From Haemonchus contortus (taxonomy: Eukaryota > Nematoda > Chromadorea > Rhabditida > Trichostrongylidae), in contig LS997563.1 in assembly GCA_000469685.2 (NCBI GenBank), positions 11,806,940-11,870,939 of the forward strand: a stretch of DNA of 64,000 bases. The letters run 5' to 3'. A program made the translations under genes and the position numbers. How positions within the stretch are numbered: the stretch's first letter is position 1; every line of letters begins with the position of its first letter. Under the pieces are notes generated by a model. That model made no database searches. It was given only the letters and a program-made list of their open reading frames with translations, and had not been told where the DNA came from. Below, piece by piece: positions 26,074-36,272 of this stretch.

Positions 26074-29000
26074 GTATCGACATATTTTTGTACTAGTAAT
26101 GCCGTAAGAGTATGAACAATGCGGCAGGCATGGGTAGCCGATGTTGTCACTATTCTGAGCATTTCGACCTCAATGGTGTTTGATGGCATGCTGTATACGA
26201 AGTTTATAATCGCCATTTAATCACGGGGACTTTGAGACATTGTTATGCAGCCATTCGAGAGCGAAAATAATTTTGCTGATTATTTGAAATTAGTTTCATA
26301 TGTAATGATGTGTCAGGTTCGTTTCATTTCTAGGACAAAGGCTATTGCAGAGATACACTGCCAACTCTCCGAGACAGTCTACAAAAGAAACTTTTCGCGT
26401 TGGAAAAGGACGTCGCTGAATATAAGAATTTCCAACCGAACGATCCTGGCCGCAAAACTAAAGCTCTTCTCCAGTGAGTGAAGTTAATTCGCTCAGATCT
26501 TGATCTGTTCTAATTTCGGTGCATATTAGGATGGTTCAACAATTCACGGTTGATATTGAGAGATCAATCGAAGGTTCCTCTGCGAAACTTGTTTCGACAA
26601 ATGAGCTCAGTGGAGGTGCCCGTATCAACCGGTCAGTTGATGGTTATGCTTCTACTCATATTAATTCCCAAACAATCAAGAAATTATGAAGTTTCCAAAC
26701 ATATGTTAGAAAGCAATTCAGTTGATTCCGGAAATCGCTTGTTTAGACTCTTCCATGAACGCTTCCCATTTGAAATTGTGAAAATGGAGATTGATGAGAA
26801 GGAAATGCGGAAAGAAATACAGTTCGCCATTCGAAACATTCATGGTATCAGGTACGTGCGTTTTATGTAATACAGTTTGCTATTAAGGTCATTGATTTAG
26901 TATGCTTCTCACCTAACTCATTATAGAGTCGGCTTGTTCACACCGGATATGGCATTTGAGGCTATCGCAAAGAAACAGATCGCACGATTGAAGGAACCCT
27001 CATTGAAATGTGTGGACCTTGTTGTGAATGAACTTGCCAACGTCATAAGACAATGCGCGGAATGTGTAAGTTCACAGTACTCATTTACTTACACCCTACT
27101 GAGTTTTTCAAAATCGTTGTTGTATGTACAATAAAGAAAATCTTTCGGAGGATCGCTATGATCCTGAGCCATTTATCTTTTCATGCTTGCATTTATTTAT
27201 GGCGTAAACACTCACCGAATTTTGGGTAGTACCTCATGTCATGTCGCAAAACCCACCGAATTTTCGGGACCTACAGTTTTCATGCCCTTTCAATTGCGTG
27301 TATCGGCAATAAGCCCTTTTCCCACGGTCCACGATAAGCTTCTTGTTTACCATAAATGTGAGTAGCTATTTTGCCCATCCATAAATCACTGGTGTTTCAG
27401 CTGTCGCGCTATCCACGTTTACGGGACGAAATAGAACGTATAGTTGTGACGAGAGTTCGCGAAAAGGAGCAATATGCAAAAAATCAAATCTCACTTATTG
27501 TCGATTACGAACTTGCCTATATGAACACGAATCATGAAGACTTCATCGGGTTCAGCAAGTACGTTTGTATTTTTGCCTGCCCCTACCATTTAGCCTGAGT
27601 TTCTACCATTATTAATGCAGAAGCTACTACCATTTATAAGACCTTATACAATCCGTCATTCTTAACCGTATATTTTAGCCTACAAGTCATTAATTTTTTG
27701 TTGATCTGATGTGATTCACAATTTCTACACAGTCGGCGTGATAGTAACGATGAACAAAGTAGGAAATAAGTAATGGAATGGCTAGCTCTGTAATAGTTTA
27801 TATGGTCGCAAGATGTTTCATGGAAGGCCACTCATAGTGAAAGCAAATTTCTAATAAATATCTGGTTCTTTTGGGAAATGCACATGTAACATCCACGATG
27901 ATATGACTGAAGGGTTCCCAAAGGTTAGCTATGCTATCTATAACGTCTAGTCAAAGTTTTCACTTTGTTTGAAATTTCACGAGTTCTTGAAAAGTCTTTC
28001 AATATCGAAAGTTCACATATGTGATCTCGCTAACCTTCTTATTTTAAGGCTGTATTATGTATGAACTTTTTCAAGTAAAATTCCCATTGGTTCCATCTAT
28101 AAGGACTTGTATTTAGTGCTGAAGCGAAAGCATCTCAGGGACAAACCTCGTCCAAAAAGAATCTTGGGGTGCAGGTGATTCGAAAAGGATGGCTGTCTAT
28201 CAACAATATTTCCTTTATCAAAGGGTCGAAAGATTGTTGGTTTGTATTGATGTCAGACAGTTTGAGTTGGTTCAAGGACGACGAGGTTCGAAATAGCTTT
28301 AGAATTTTTTTTCAAAAAATGTTTGGTGGTTGAGGGTCTTTTCTTGATTTAGGAGAAGGAGAAGAAGTACATGCTGCCACTTGACGGCATCAAATTGCGT
28401 GATATCGAAAGCGGTTTCATGTCTCGTCAGCACAAATTCGCCCTCTTCTATCCGGATGGAAAGTAAGTAGTTTAGAGGAATCAGTTAGGACAGTTGTTGC
28501 TTGCATTACCAAGGCAATGCTTTGTTGTTGCATTGATATTACTGACTTGGTGCATTTCCCATCTACCATACCTCTCCTTGGTCGTTTTCAGAACGTAAGT
28601 TGCAACAAGAACAACGAGTATGTGAATTAATCTGGTAAAGGGGTGGCGATTTTCTAATTCGTTTTGCCTAAATTTTATCCTTCGATCAGCCTTCGCTTTA
28701 TCTCGCACTTTCTAACCTCAGATTCGACTAATATTTCAGGAAGTGAGTGATGTTGTGTTAGCATTATGCTAACCTTACGTAAGCGTAAATATGAGTAGTC
28801 GTGTTGTATCGTTGTAGTGTGATTAGTGCTAGCATTGATCGCTCGGTTACCCTTTGCCCCCGAACCGCTTGCGAATGTTTGTGCTCTCCATTATTTAGCT
28901 TCCTATTTGGTGATGAAATCCGTATCAAACCACCACCCATTCGATATCTTCCTGCATTAGGATGTACGAAATTTTTATTGTTTCCCTTGTTTTGTGCAGT

Positions 29001-31538
29001 AATTTCAGTCCCACCCGCAAGTGCAGACATATCGTTATCATTTTCAAGTAGTTTTTGAAGCATCCGCGTCTGTGTGTAAGCGATATATACGCATAACCCA
29101 GTTGGTATGCAGTGATCAGTGATAGAGAAAAGAAACCCATTAATTTATTATTGAAGAAGCCATTAATTTATTGTCCATCAACTCACTGAGATTTTTTTCG
29201 TACATATCAGATTGCTACTCCTACAATTGCCTGAGTTTTCTATCCTGTAGATCACCTTTCCTTTGTGTGGGGTGTTACGTGGCATGCTATAAGTTGCTAA
29301 TCTTCTGCACTACCTTATAGAAGCTCAGGACTGTAGCAAAGTAAATGAATAATATTCAGGAATATCTATAAGGATTATAAGCAACTCGAATTGGGATGTA
29401 ATAATCTCGATGAAGTGGACGCATGGAAAGCCTCATTTCTCCGAGCCGGCGTGTATCCCGAAAAACAGAAAGCAGTAGCAGAGGATGAGGCAAGTTTTCA
29501 TGGAAATGGTTACGTAGAAAGAGCGTTCAGTTCTAAACCTCTATGTTCATCAAGGCATCATTAATATTTCGCTTTTAGGAGGTGTGCTTATCAGATCTTC
29601 TTTGTAGTTGGTTCGCATGTTTTTGTGCTGTGTAGTTTTAGTAGAATTGTAGAAACTGTTTGCAATTCTGTTTGCATGGGTGTTATTCCGTCAACTCAAT
29701 TTTCTTGCCTACAGTGCTGATTAAATGCTTTTCCTTTAGAATCAAGTCGAAGTCGAAGAGACTTCCATGGATCCACAATTGGAGCGTCAGGTATCAGCTC
29801 TTACTTGTAGCAAAATTAAACTCTTTTTTATTTGGTTTAAAGGTGGAAACTATTCGAAATTTGGTGGACTCATACATGCGCATCATCACGAAGACGATCA
29901 AAGACCTTGTTCCGAAAGCGATCATGCACCTCATAGTATCACAGGTGAGTTGTTTGCAGATTATAATGATGTTGTCACACGAAGATTGGTTTTCTAGGTC
30001 ACGCAATTCATGCACGATGAGTTGTTGGCTCATATTTACCAATGCGGAGATACGGTGAGGCTTCATTTGTGAACAAAGTGCAATTTTAAATATATGCGCA
30101 GATGTTGAGCAAGTTGCAATTCCTTTGATATGTGTATTACTAAGGGTAGCAAGGTACACTAGAGTGAGCACGATAGTGAATTTAGTTTCTTTAACGCCTG
30201 CGGCACCACCAGAAGGCTTCAAATTTCAACAGATCGCTGTTTCGCTCAGGAAGAAAGGTCCAGAAGTGTGAACTTTCGCAATCGTAATTAGAAAAATTCA
30301 CAACCCGTATCTCGTTAAATGGAATGAGTTACAATGTCATGCCACGTTCTTACTTTTCTCTGCCTATATATACAAGCCATATTGCTGGTTTCAAGAGTGG
30401 AACATATAGAGAACCCGGATTTATGCATTAAAGCTCTTAAAATAATCATTCTTTTATCTCATTGAGTTGGACTCAAAATGACTGGTGTATCAAGCTTCGT
30501 TTGATTATTGAAACGCCCATACCCTGCTGTTTGCCAAGCATAGAACTACAGACGCCTGAATTTGGCATAGAGAGATGGAGGGGACCTGTAGTGGGGTAAC
30601 GGTGATGATTATCCCAGGTTGGGTAAAGTCGACAGAAAATTGAGGGAGTTAGAACTATGACGGAGGGATTTACCTGGCATATAGTGCATTAGTGAAAGGA
30701 CATGTTGATTACCCTATTTCCACTCATGCTCCCTGTTAGGAGTAGTGGCATTTCGGGGCCCGTAGATACATTAACGTCTGATTGCATTCAAGACACAAAT
30801 TGTTTCATTAGATACGTGTTTTTACGTTCCTTTCACACTCCATACAAAACATGCAACAATTGCTCTGACCCGTTTTGCTCTGGTCAATGGCAAAAAACTT
30901 GCTCTCCTTTAGAACGTTATCCGGTTATACTTCTCTGTAGATATCTAACTTTAAGCTTTCAATATGGCCTGCTCTCTGCCACAGCTTCTGCTATTCAACA
31001 CTTTCCAGGACAGCTTAATGGAAGAATCGCAAATAGAAGCCCAAAAAAGGGAAGAAATGCTTCGTATGTATCACGCTTGCAAGGAGGCGCTCCGTATTAT
31101 ATCCGAGGTCAATATGTCCACGCTAGGTGACACACCTCCACCACTTCCTCCGAGTGACTACAGGTGATATCTTCCTCCTTTGACATTTTCTTTTTATATT
31201 TCGATCTGATATTTTTTCTGCCTTTTGGAATGTTGCCAATCGGTCCTGAATTTCAGGCCAATGCCATCAGGGCCGTCACCAGTACCTCGGCCTGCTCCTG
31301 CTCCACCAGGGGGACGACATGCCCCAATGCCACCGCGACCTGGACCTGGTGGGCCAGGAGGCCCTCCACCACATCGAGGACCCCCAGGTCCACCCCCTGG
31401 CCAAGGCGCATACCCACCTCCTCTGATACCGACGTGAGTCTCTTACAAATTTCTTTTGTTTCTTGTTTAATTCCTCATATTTTGAATAGGCGTCCTGGTC
31501 CCGGTGGACCACCACCAGGAATGGGTCATCCAAAATAG
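22061..31538 (+). CDS. dyn-1: Dynamin GTPase, full gene, 22 exons (isoform with proximal last exon)
   Basis: Large GTPase that polymerises on necks of budding vesicles and drives membrane scission in endocytosis and synaptic vesicle recycling. Exons, all joining in frame: 22061-22117, 22211-22320, 23854-23927, 23994-24143, 24449-24636, 24696-24810, 25826-25934, 26002-26073, 26351-26473, 26530-26631, 26747-26851, 26927-27065, 27401-27558, 28117-28285, 28353-28462, 29360-29489, 29740-29790, 29843-29944, 29998-30054, 31009-31163, 31257-31433, 31490-31538. They sum to 2502 nt, 833 aa plus TAG, close to the C. elegans DYN-1 length as I remember it. The start [17 protein letters not shown] is the classic nematode dynamin N-terminus, and a T-rich trans-splice-like acceptor lies 59 nt upstream. 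Every intron is GT-AG except intron 16, which reads GC-AG. No frameshift or missing catalytic residue was seen. Family assignment is certain; a few exon edges could move by some bases. Confidence 0.97.
24213..24271. repeat. 59-bp near-perfect palindrome in dyn-1 intron 4
   Basis: Two 28-nt arms flank a 3-nt ATG loop. The inner arms CTCAAGTAACT / AGTTACTTGAG are exact, and the full arms differ at only three positions. It lies 70 nt after exon 4 and 177 nt before exon 5. It could be a hairpin RNA (miRNA-like or mirtron-like), a splicing element, or the ends of a collapsed transposon. Confidence 0.8.
26351..27558 (+). CDS. dyn-1: dyn-1 exons 9-13: middle/stalk domain
   Basis: Five compact exons encode the helical middle part, which with the GED forms the dynamin stalk that oligomerises. 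Recognisable blocks are [15 protein letters not shown] (exon 9), [20 protein letters not shown] (exon 10), the run starting [19 protein letters not shown] (exon 11), [18 protein letters not shown] (exon 12) and [15 protein letters not shown] with [17 protein letters not shown] (exon 13). The junction of exons 9 and 10 splits a glutamine codon (CA|G). Residues around 340-501 are almost unchanged from what I know of other nematode dynamins, so strong purifying selection is expected. Confidence 0.95.
28117..29489 (+). CDS. dyn-1: dyn-1 exons 14-16: PH domain
   Basis: Encodes the pleckstrin-homology domain, about residues 519-630, which binds phosphoinositides (chiefly PI(4,5)P2) at the membrane. 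Visible landmarks are [11 protein letters not shown] opening the first strand, [33 protein letters not shown], and the terminal helix [17 protein letters not shown]. Exon 15 ends AA|GTAAGT and exon 16 opens with G, restoring lysine. Exon 16 ends GAG and is followed by GCAAGT, so the intron would be GC-AG. The preceding intron (28463..29359) contains a possible 3-nt microexon, described under findings. Confidence 0.94.
29740..31538 (+). CDS. dyn-1: dyn-1 exons 17-22: GED and proline-rich tail
   Basis: Exons 17-20 carry the GTPase effector domain (about residues 645-745): [29 protein letters not shown], then [20 protein letters not shown]. The tail from about residue 748 to the stop is a proline/glycine/arginine-rich domain with [25 protein letters not shown] and repeated PPGPP-type runs, the docking surface for SH3 proteins such as amphiphysin and endophilin in this family. 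Exon 21 (31257..31433) is strongly GC-rich from these proline and glycine codons. Exon 22 adds [15 protein letters not shown] and a TAG at 31536-31538. Confidence 0.94.
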
Positions 31539-32654
31539 GAATGGTGGGTGCTGATGTTGTGCAGAGATTAGAATGTTTATCTCAATACCTTGAAGTTTTT
31601 TGACGTGGCCGGCCTGATACTGGGAGTCAGCTTTGCGTTATCAGTGATCGTGGTGAAATATTGTAGCATCATTAGCAGTTTGCGGAGCGTCAATGTGTGC
31701 GTGTATGGTACTATTTCAGGAATCCCCCTATCGTGTGTTGTACTTGTGGCACGTTTTTTGCTATCATCAAATAGGCCTTCTTCAAATTTATTTTTGTGGA
31801 AGATACAAAAAATAGCTGCTGTAAGAAATATTTTGCTCGGAAAAGGTCATAATTGATTGTCGTGAACCAATGAGTTAGTTCAAGCAGGAATGCCACAGCT
31901 GCCATGGGACAACTGAAATCAGATTTGTTCGATTCCTTTGTAACGTCATAATCATCCTTTTCTTCAATGAGTTCTGTAGATCTTTTCGTAACCTTGTATC
32001 CCTATGATCTTTCATTATTTCGGACCACTATTTAACAAATACTCTTCTTTTAATTATTTGTTATTCCTATATGACTCTGTATGTGTTCCACGCAATGCAG
32101 AAAAAAGTCGGTGAGCTTTCCTATCTTACTTTTTAATGAAGCGTAAACTGGTTGTCATCTCCTGCATGAAGTCTTTATTCGTTCTCCTCGGTTGAGACCT
32201 CTTTTGCCCAGACCATTGCACTCGTGTTTCATATGATGCGCAATGCTTTTGCTACTACAATGCTCCATTTTTTCAGATTTTTATAGCTCTAAGGTTGTGA
32301 GCGTATCCTTTTTAAGCCGTTTAAGAAACCAATTGAAAATAATTAGAAGCTGCTGTTTTCCTATTGTAGACTACAGATTGGACTTCTTTTTCAAAAGTTT
32401 TTTCCACACCAGTTTTCGTTAAAACTTGCGATGTCGTGTATTTTGCGTTGATTTGGCACCTTGGGCACCATTATGGCCTGCCTCCTAGGCTCTTTTAAAA
32501 CAACTGACAGACACTGCTCAGCAAAAGTTTCCGTATGTTGCGCAGCCAACCAGTCTTCGTAATCCTCGCCAGCTATTTGGTTCATGGCTATTTTTGTGTT
32601 TGTGAAAGAATGCATAAAATGAATAAGTGGATATAATTTAGTTCTCATTTTCAG

Positions 32655-32730
32655 ACGGGCTCCAACACCCAGCAATGGAACAGCACCTCAAGTTCCAGCC
32701 AGGCCCTTTGTTCCTGCTCGGCCGTTCTGA
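32655..32730 (+). CDS. dyn-1: dyn-1 alternative last exon
   Basis: A TTTTCAG acceptor at 32648-32654 is followed by 76 nt in the same phase as exon 22, ending TGA at 32728-32730. Joined to exon 21 it replaces the 16-residue MGHPK tail with a 25-residue tail ending VPARPFVPARPF, giving an 842-aa protein. The sequence is proline/arginine-rich like the rest of the domain and contains two PARPF repeats that look like SH3 ligands. C. elegans dyn-1 also has two C-terminal isoforms, to my knowledge. It lies 1.1 kb beyond exon 22, so the choice is probably between splicing past the first stop and using the early poly(A) site. Confidence 0.85.
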
Positions 32731-34015
32731 GTTAGTGTTCATAGCTGATAGAACTCTTGTATTGTGAGTTGTGCATGGTTCTCTTAATTTATTGGTCAAT
32801 ATTTATTCCAGTGATTTGTGATGTGAATTTTCATATTTGTATTTATTTGCTTTACACACCCTCATTCTGGATTTGTACATGTTTCATTCGATAACATTTG
32901 ATTTGTGGATAATATATTGATAGTGTAAGTAGTAGTGAAGCATTTAAAGTAATTGTTTTGAGATATGCAATAATTCAGAAACGTCTGTTACCTGCAGCGC
33001 ATTTACAAGTGTTTGTAGTTGTGCTTCAGTGAAAGATTCTCACTATTCTCCAGTTGTGTTGAATAGTTCAACTTAGTTCAAAGCAATACGATACGGTCAG
33101 TACAGTGGTTCAGAGTCGACATTTGTGCGCTGTTTGAAGTCTTCATGAAGAAAACGCAGCTTTTGTGAGACTTCAATCGTCGACCAATATGTCGTCTTCT
33201 CGCCTCAACTCCATTTATATCTAAACTTCAGCATTTTTCTGGTAGTTTCTGTCGTCAACTTAATAGTTTGCTATGACAAAATAAAGCAAATACTCGTATG
33301 AGTAGAAGTTCAACGCTAGGTCAAAAATTTCATAATCTGGGAAGTCACAAGGTCGCGCTTACGGACCTATTTCCAAACTCTGAGGCGAGAGCACGTCTGA
33401 CCTAAGGCAATGACCGCGGGACATCATGTAGAGGTCTCAACTCTGTCTCGTTGCGTCATTTTTCATCTCCCTCGATATACTCTTCAAGTCGTACACAAAT
33501 AATAGTCTTAGGGCGTTAATCAATCTAGTCCACGCATTCGACTTCCATTCAGAATCGTGGTGGCGTCTTGAATGCGCATGTGCCTTTTGCAATGAGTTGC
33601 GGTCGCCAGCCGATGTACAAGGGGTCCGGGAACATCTTCCCGAAGACGGAGTCGCGCACGCCGCACCCACCGCGTATCGCAGGATTGCGATGGAAGATTG
33701 GAGCGCGCAATTTGTGAGGTGGGGAGTCCTTTAATTATTTGAATTGGCTGGCCGCTCCCTTCAATTCCAATGCGGTATTGATCGTCGTTTATATAGGAGG
33801 GGTCATTCTAATTAATCAAGTCTAATAAACATGAAAATGAAAAAGAAACAGAAGAAAAAACGATTAAATCCAATAAAAAAGCAAGGCAACCAACGAGAAA
33901 TATTGCGTCATATCGATTGGCGGGGGGCGGGGTGAGCACGGTAATTGAAGTGACATTGCCGCATGCCGCAAGAGAGAATGCCGAAATCGGGGAGAAGTTG
34001 CGTTACCCATGAACA
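32731..34015. other. dyn-1 3' flank and intergenic repeats
   Basis: The first candidate AATAAA after the alternative dyn-1 stop is at 33280..33285, about 550 nt downstream, so a variant signal nearer the stop is more likely. From 33400 on the sequence becomes repeat-like. Confidence 0.55.
33520..33600. repeat. Dispersed repeat shared with 870..950
   Basis: Partner of 870..950, embedded in a wider GC-rich stretch (33540..33720) with GTCGCGCACGCCGCACCC, a string resembling GCCGCGCAAGCCGCACCC at 20980, so a third diverged relative may lie there. Confidence 0.6.
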
Positions 34016-34237
34016 AGTCAGTGTTTTAACCCTCCCAAAAAAGTTTGGTACCAATTAACCGACTCCGGAGGGATGGTAGATTTGGTTGACCCGGGCGGAT
34101 AACGAGCCGGGATTCGAACCCGTGACCATGTGATCTCGCTCGGCTGTTCAGAGCGAGATCGCTTCTCGTATGGTGATGTCACGCTTCGGCGGCACACTGT
34201 CCGTGCTGGTTTTGCAAGGCTTGGCCATGCGGGACTT
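34016..34237 (-). repeat. tRNA-derived SINE-like copy, best preserved
   Basis: Minus strand has CACGGGTTCGAATCCCGG, a perfect B box in a closed T-arm stem, followed by the family body (CATCCCTCCGGAGTCG, ATTGGTACCAAACTT) and tail (AAAACACTGACTT). A perfect 10-bp stem with a 9-nt loop lies at 34132..34160. No complete cloverleaf can be folded, so it is a SINE rather than a tRNA gene. Confidence 0.7.
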
Positions 34238-34454
34238 GAATTTGGCGATCCACAAAATTGAGCACGAAGCGAACGATAGCTCTACGGGTTAACCTAGCAC
34301 ACAAGAGGCCTCAAACCTGGGTTATCAAGCTTTATCATAATATCCGAAAGAATGTGAAATATAAAAGGAGAATCGTCAATAGAAAGGGCGTCGGGAGGAG
34401 TTCTTCATTCTCAAATAGTTCTCCTCAAATAGGTCTGAGAGGACTGACATTACA

Positions 34455-34775
34455 ATATCTCTCTCATTTATAAAGCAGAAACTTGGTGTGTCGCGGTTTG
34501 TCGGTTTGTGTGCTTGTTGGTATGTCGGTTTGTCGGTATGTCGGTTTGTCGGTATGTCGGTATGTCGGTGTGTCCGTCCGCAAACGTTTGTGATTATGAT
34601 AAAGGTAGTGATATGGAAAACCCATTCTCTCAACGAAACTCTCACATTTCCCTCTTCACATGCAGTGCCAACCAACTGCGGAATATACAGCTGTTGGTTG
34701 GCACTTCCTGAATCCGTGCTGTTCACGTTGGATAGTTGGTCGGTGTCTTTCTCGGGTAAACCACCTGGTACCTGA
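34455..34775. repeat. Insertion in repeat copy A with TGTCGGT minisatellite
   Basis: Sequence absent from copy B. It begins with about 95 bp of TGTCGGT(A/T)TGTCGGT-type tandem repeats (34487..34580) and includes a perfect 13-bp inverted repeat AGTGCCAACCAAC at 34664..34676 / 34693..34705. The TCGG/TTTG motif is reminiscent of the arms of the fold-back satellite at 42877..43090. Confidence 0.7.
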
Positions 34776-35089
34776 TATAAAACAACATGAGCAAAATGTA
34801 CTGAAATCTTATGATATGAAATCTGCTAAAGCTCATCCGGGAGAAGTGTGGACGAACTCAAATTGTTTTCTTTGGAGGGAGGCAGGATCCAGGGACGAGT
34901 GAGGTCATTGTTGAGGTAGATTCCGTTGAGAATGCGTTAAACGAGGAGGCTTCTACCAACAGGAAGCAATATGACGTCAAAATCGATGAGCATGCATAAG
35001 ATCTTATGCCTTAACGGGTTAAAGTACTGAAATCATCAAACACTTGAACAATGTGCATTACATGACAAATGACATGAGTGAAGTCAAAG

Positions 35090-35200
35090 ACGTGGGGCCC
35101 GACGCGTCGTGAGGAGCGCTGGCAGAAGTGGGGCCCGGCGCGTCGAGAGGAGCACTGGTAGACGTGGGGGCCCGGCGCGTCGAGAGGAGCACTGGCTCTG
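35090..35200 (+). repeat. Three tandem GC-rich units
   Basis: Three imperfect units of about 33-40 bp, each with GTGGGG.CCCG(G/A)CGCGTCG, GAGGAGC and CTGG. The homologous place in copy B (40270..41000) has a single unit, so the expansion is specific to copy A. Confidence 0.8.
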
Positions 35201-36272
35201 AACCGTTTTTGGGCCTTGAGATTGGAAAATTAAAGCGCAGAGCTACGGAGGGTGCGCATCGACTGTCGGGGTGCGCGGCGACTGTAGGTCATAGATCAAA
35301 AAGAGGTGCTCGATTCTGGGCACATTGTCCTTGCTCTTTGTCTCGCTCACGCCGGGTTCCGAGGCTTGCAGGCTTCTGCGACGTTGAAGCTCCCGTTGTT
35401 GGGAGAAAATGGAAAATTCTGTCCGTTTCGCAATTAGCAAGATGAGTTTACTTGCGCGCGTAGTCGGTTCTGCCTACTCTTTCAAGAAGTACGGTCAAAT
35501 AGTCACGTAGTTATGAACCGCAATTCTTTTATTGAACTTTGGTCTACACGTACAAATTATCAGAATTACTGCGTAGCAAGTCCTAACGAAACAAAAAAAT
35601 TATCGCACCAAAAAACCAACACTAGGTAACGCTGTAGAGGTAATGTTGTGGGAGATTTCCAAAAGAGATATTGATAACGAGGAGATACAAAATAAAGGAA
35701 AACAATACAACCATTACTGACAACAAAGGATCCGGAATCGGTAGTCGATTCCCACAAACAGATAGGGCCAAAAAAATGGGGAGCCTAGGGGGGTTTGATG
35801 CTAAAGGGGTTTCTTCTCCTTATGAGAAGAGCGGCGGGCCTCCCGTCGGGGTTGCGAAATGTTGACTGCCTCCATTGGCACGTTGCTTTCGCTCAGTGCC
35901 ACTTTCCCGCGCAATTTCTGCAATAGGTTATTGATAAGGTCAAAACATTGATTATTTGACCCTCTTCCTGACAGCGTCATTATGAATCCGATTCAGATGG
36001 GTTTGAGTTCACCAACCTGGTAGATTTTTAAACACAATACGGCCGTAGCGATTTTATCATACTTAGTTGTTTCAGCTTTGCATCATAGCAAATTTCGGCT
36101 TGAGCGCGGCCATTGAGTCAGCAAACTACACATTTAGATGACCCCCATTTTCCACTCATAAGAGGAATCGACATCTCATTTGTCAAGATTATCCCATCAT
36201 GTTCAGTGAATGAAACACATTCGGTAAACCTTTCCATCTAGATGATCAGTTGTTTTGTCCTTCGGAAGCGCT

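Larger units (their letters stand above)
34238..35330 (+). repeat. Dispersed repeat, copy A of an inverted pair
   Basis: Aligns along most of its length with the reverse complement of 40270..41000. Shared blocks include CACAAA.TTGAGCA, GTCA.TAGAAAGGGCG, CATTCTCAAAT, TTACAATATC, TTAACGGGTTAAAGT and TTTTTGGGCCTT. Copy A differs by an insertion of about 320 bp (near 34455..34775) and by a three-fold tandem expansion at 35090..35200. Translations of the two copies share short protein-like patches (PFLGLEIGKL / PFLGLKIGNL), suggesting a former coding element, but I cannot name the family. Confidence 0.8.

Noticed and set aside
26245..26481. 78-codon frame across dyn-1 exon 9.
   Set aside because: Not the dynamin frame; the correct exon starts at 26351 after TATTGCAG and reads [11 protein letters not shown].
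28764..29063. Overlapping 99-aa and 85-aa ORFs within dyn-1.
   Set aside because: They lie wholly inside intron 15 and have no protein features or splice support.
31164..31538. 124-aa plus-frame and 85-aa minus ORFs over the dynamin tail.
   Set aside because: Shadows of the proline-rich exon 21 in other frames.
34080..34160. A tRNA gene on the minus strand.
   Set aside because: Only the T-arm/B box is tRNA-like; no acceptor stem, D-arm or anticodon loop can be assembled, and related copies are degenerate.
34487..34580. CRISPR-like or coding repeat (SVCRFVGMSVC-type ORF).
   Set aside because: Short TGTCGGT tandem repeats without spacers; the ORF is a by-product of the repeat unit.
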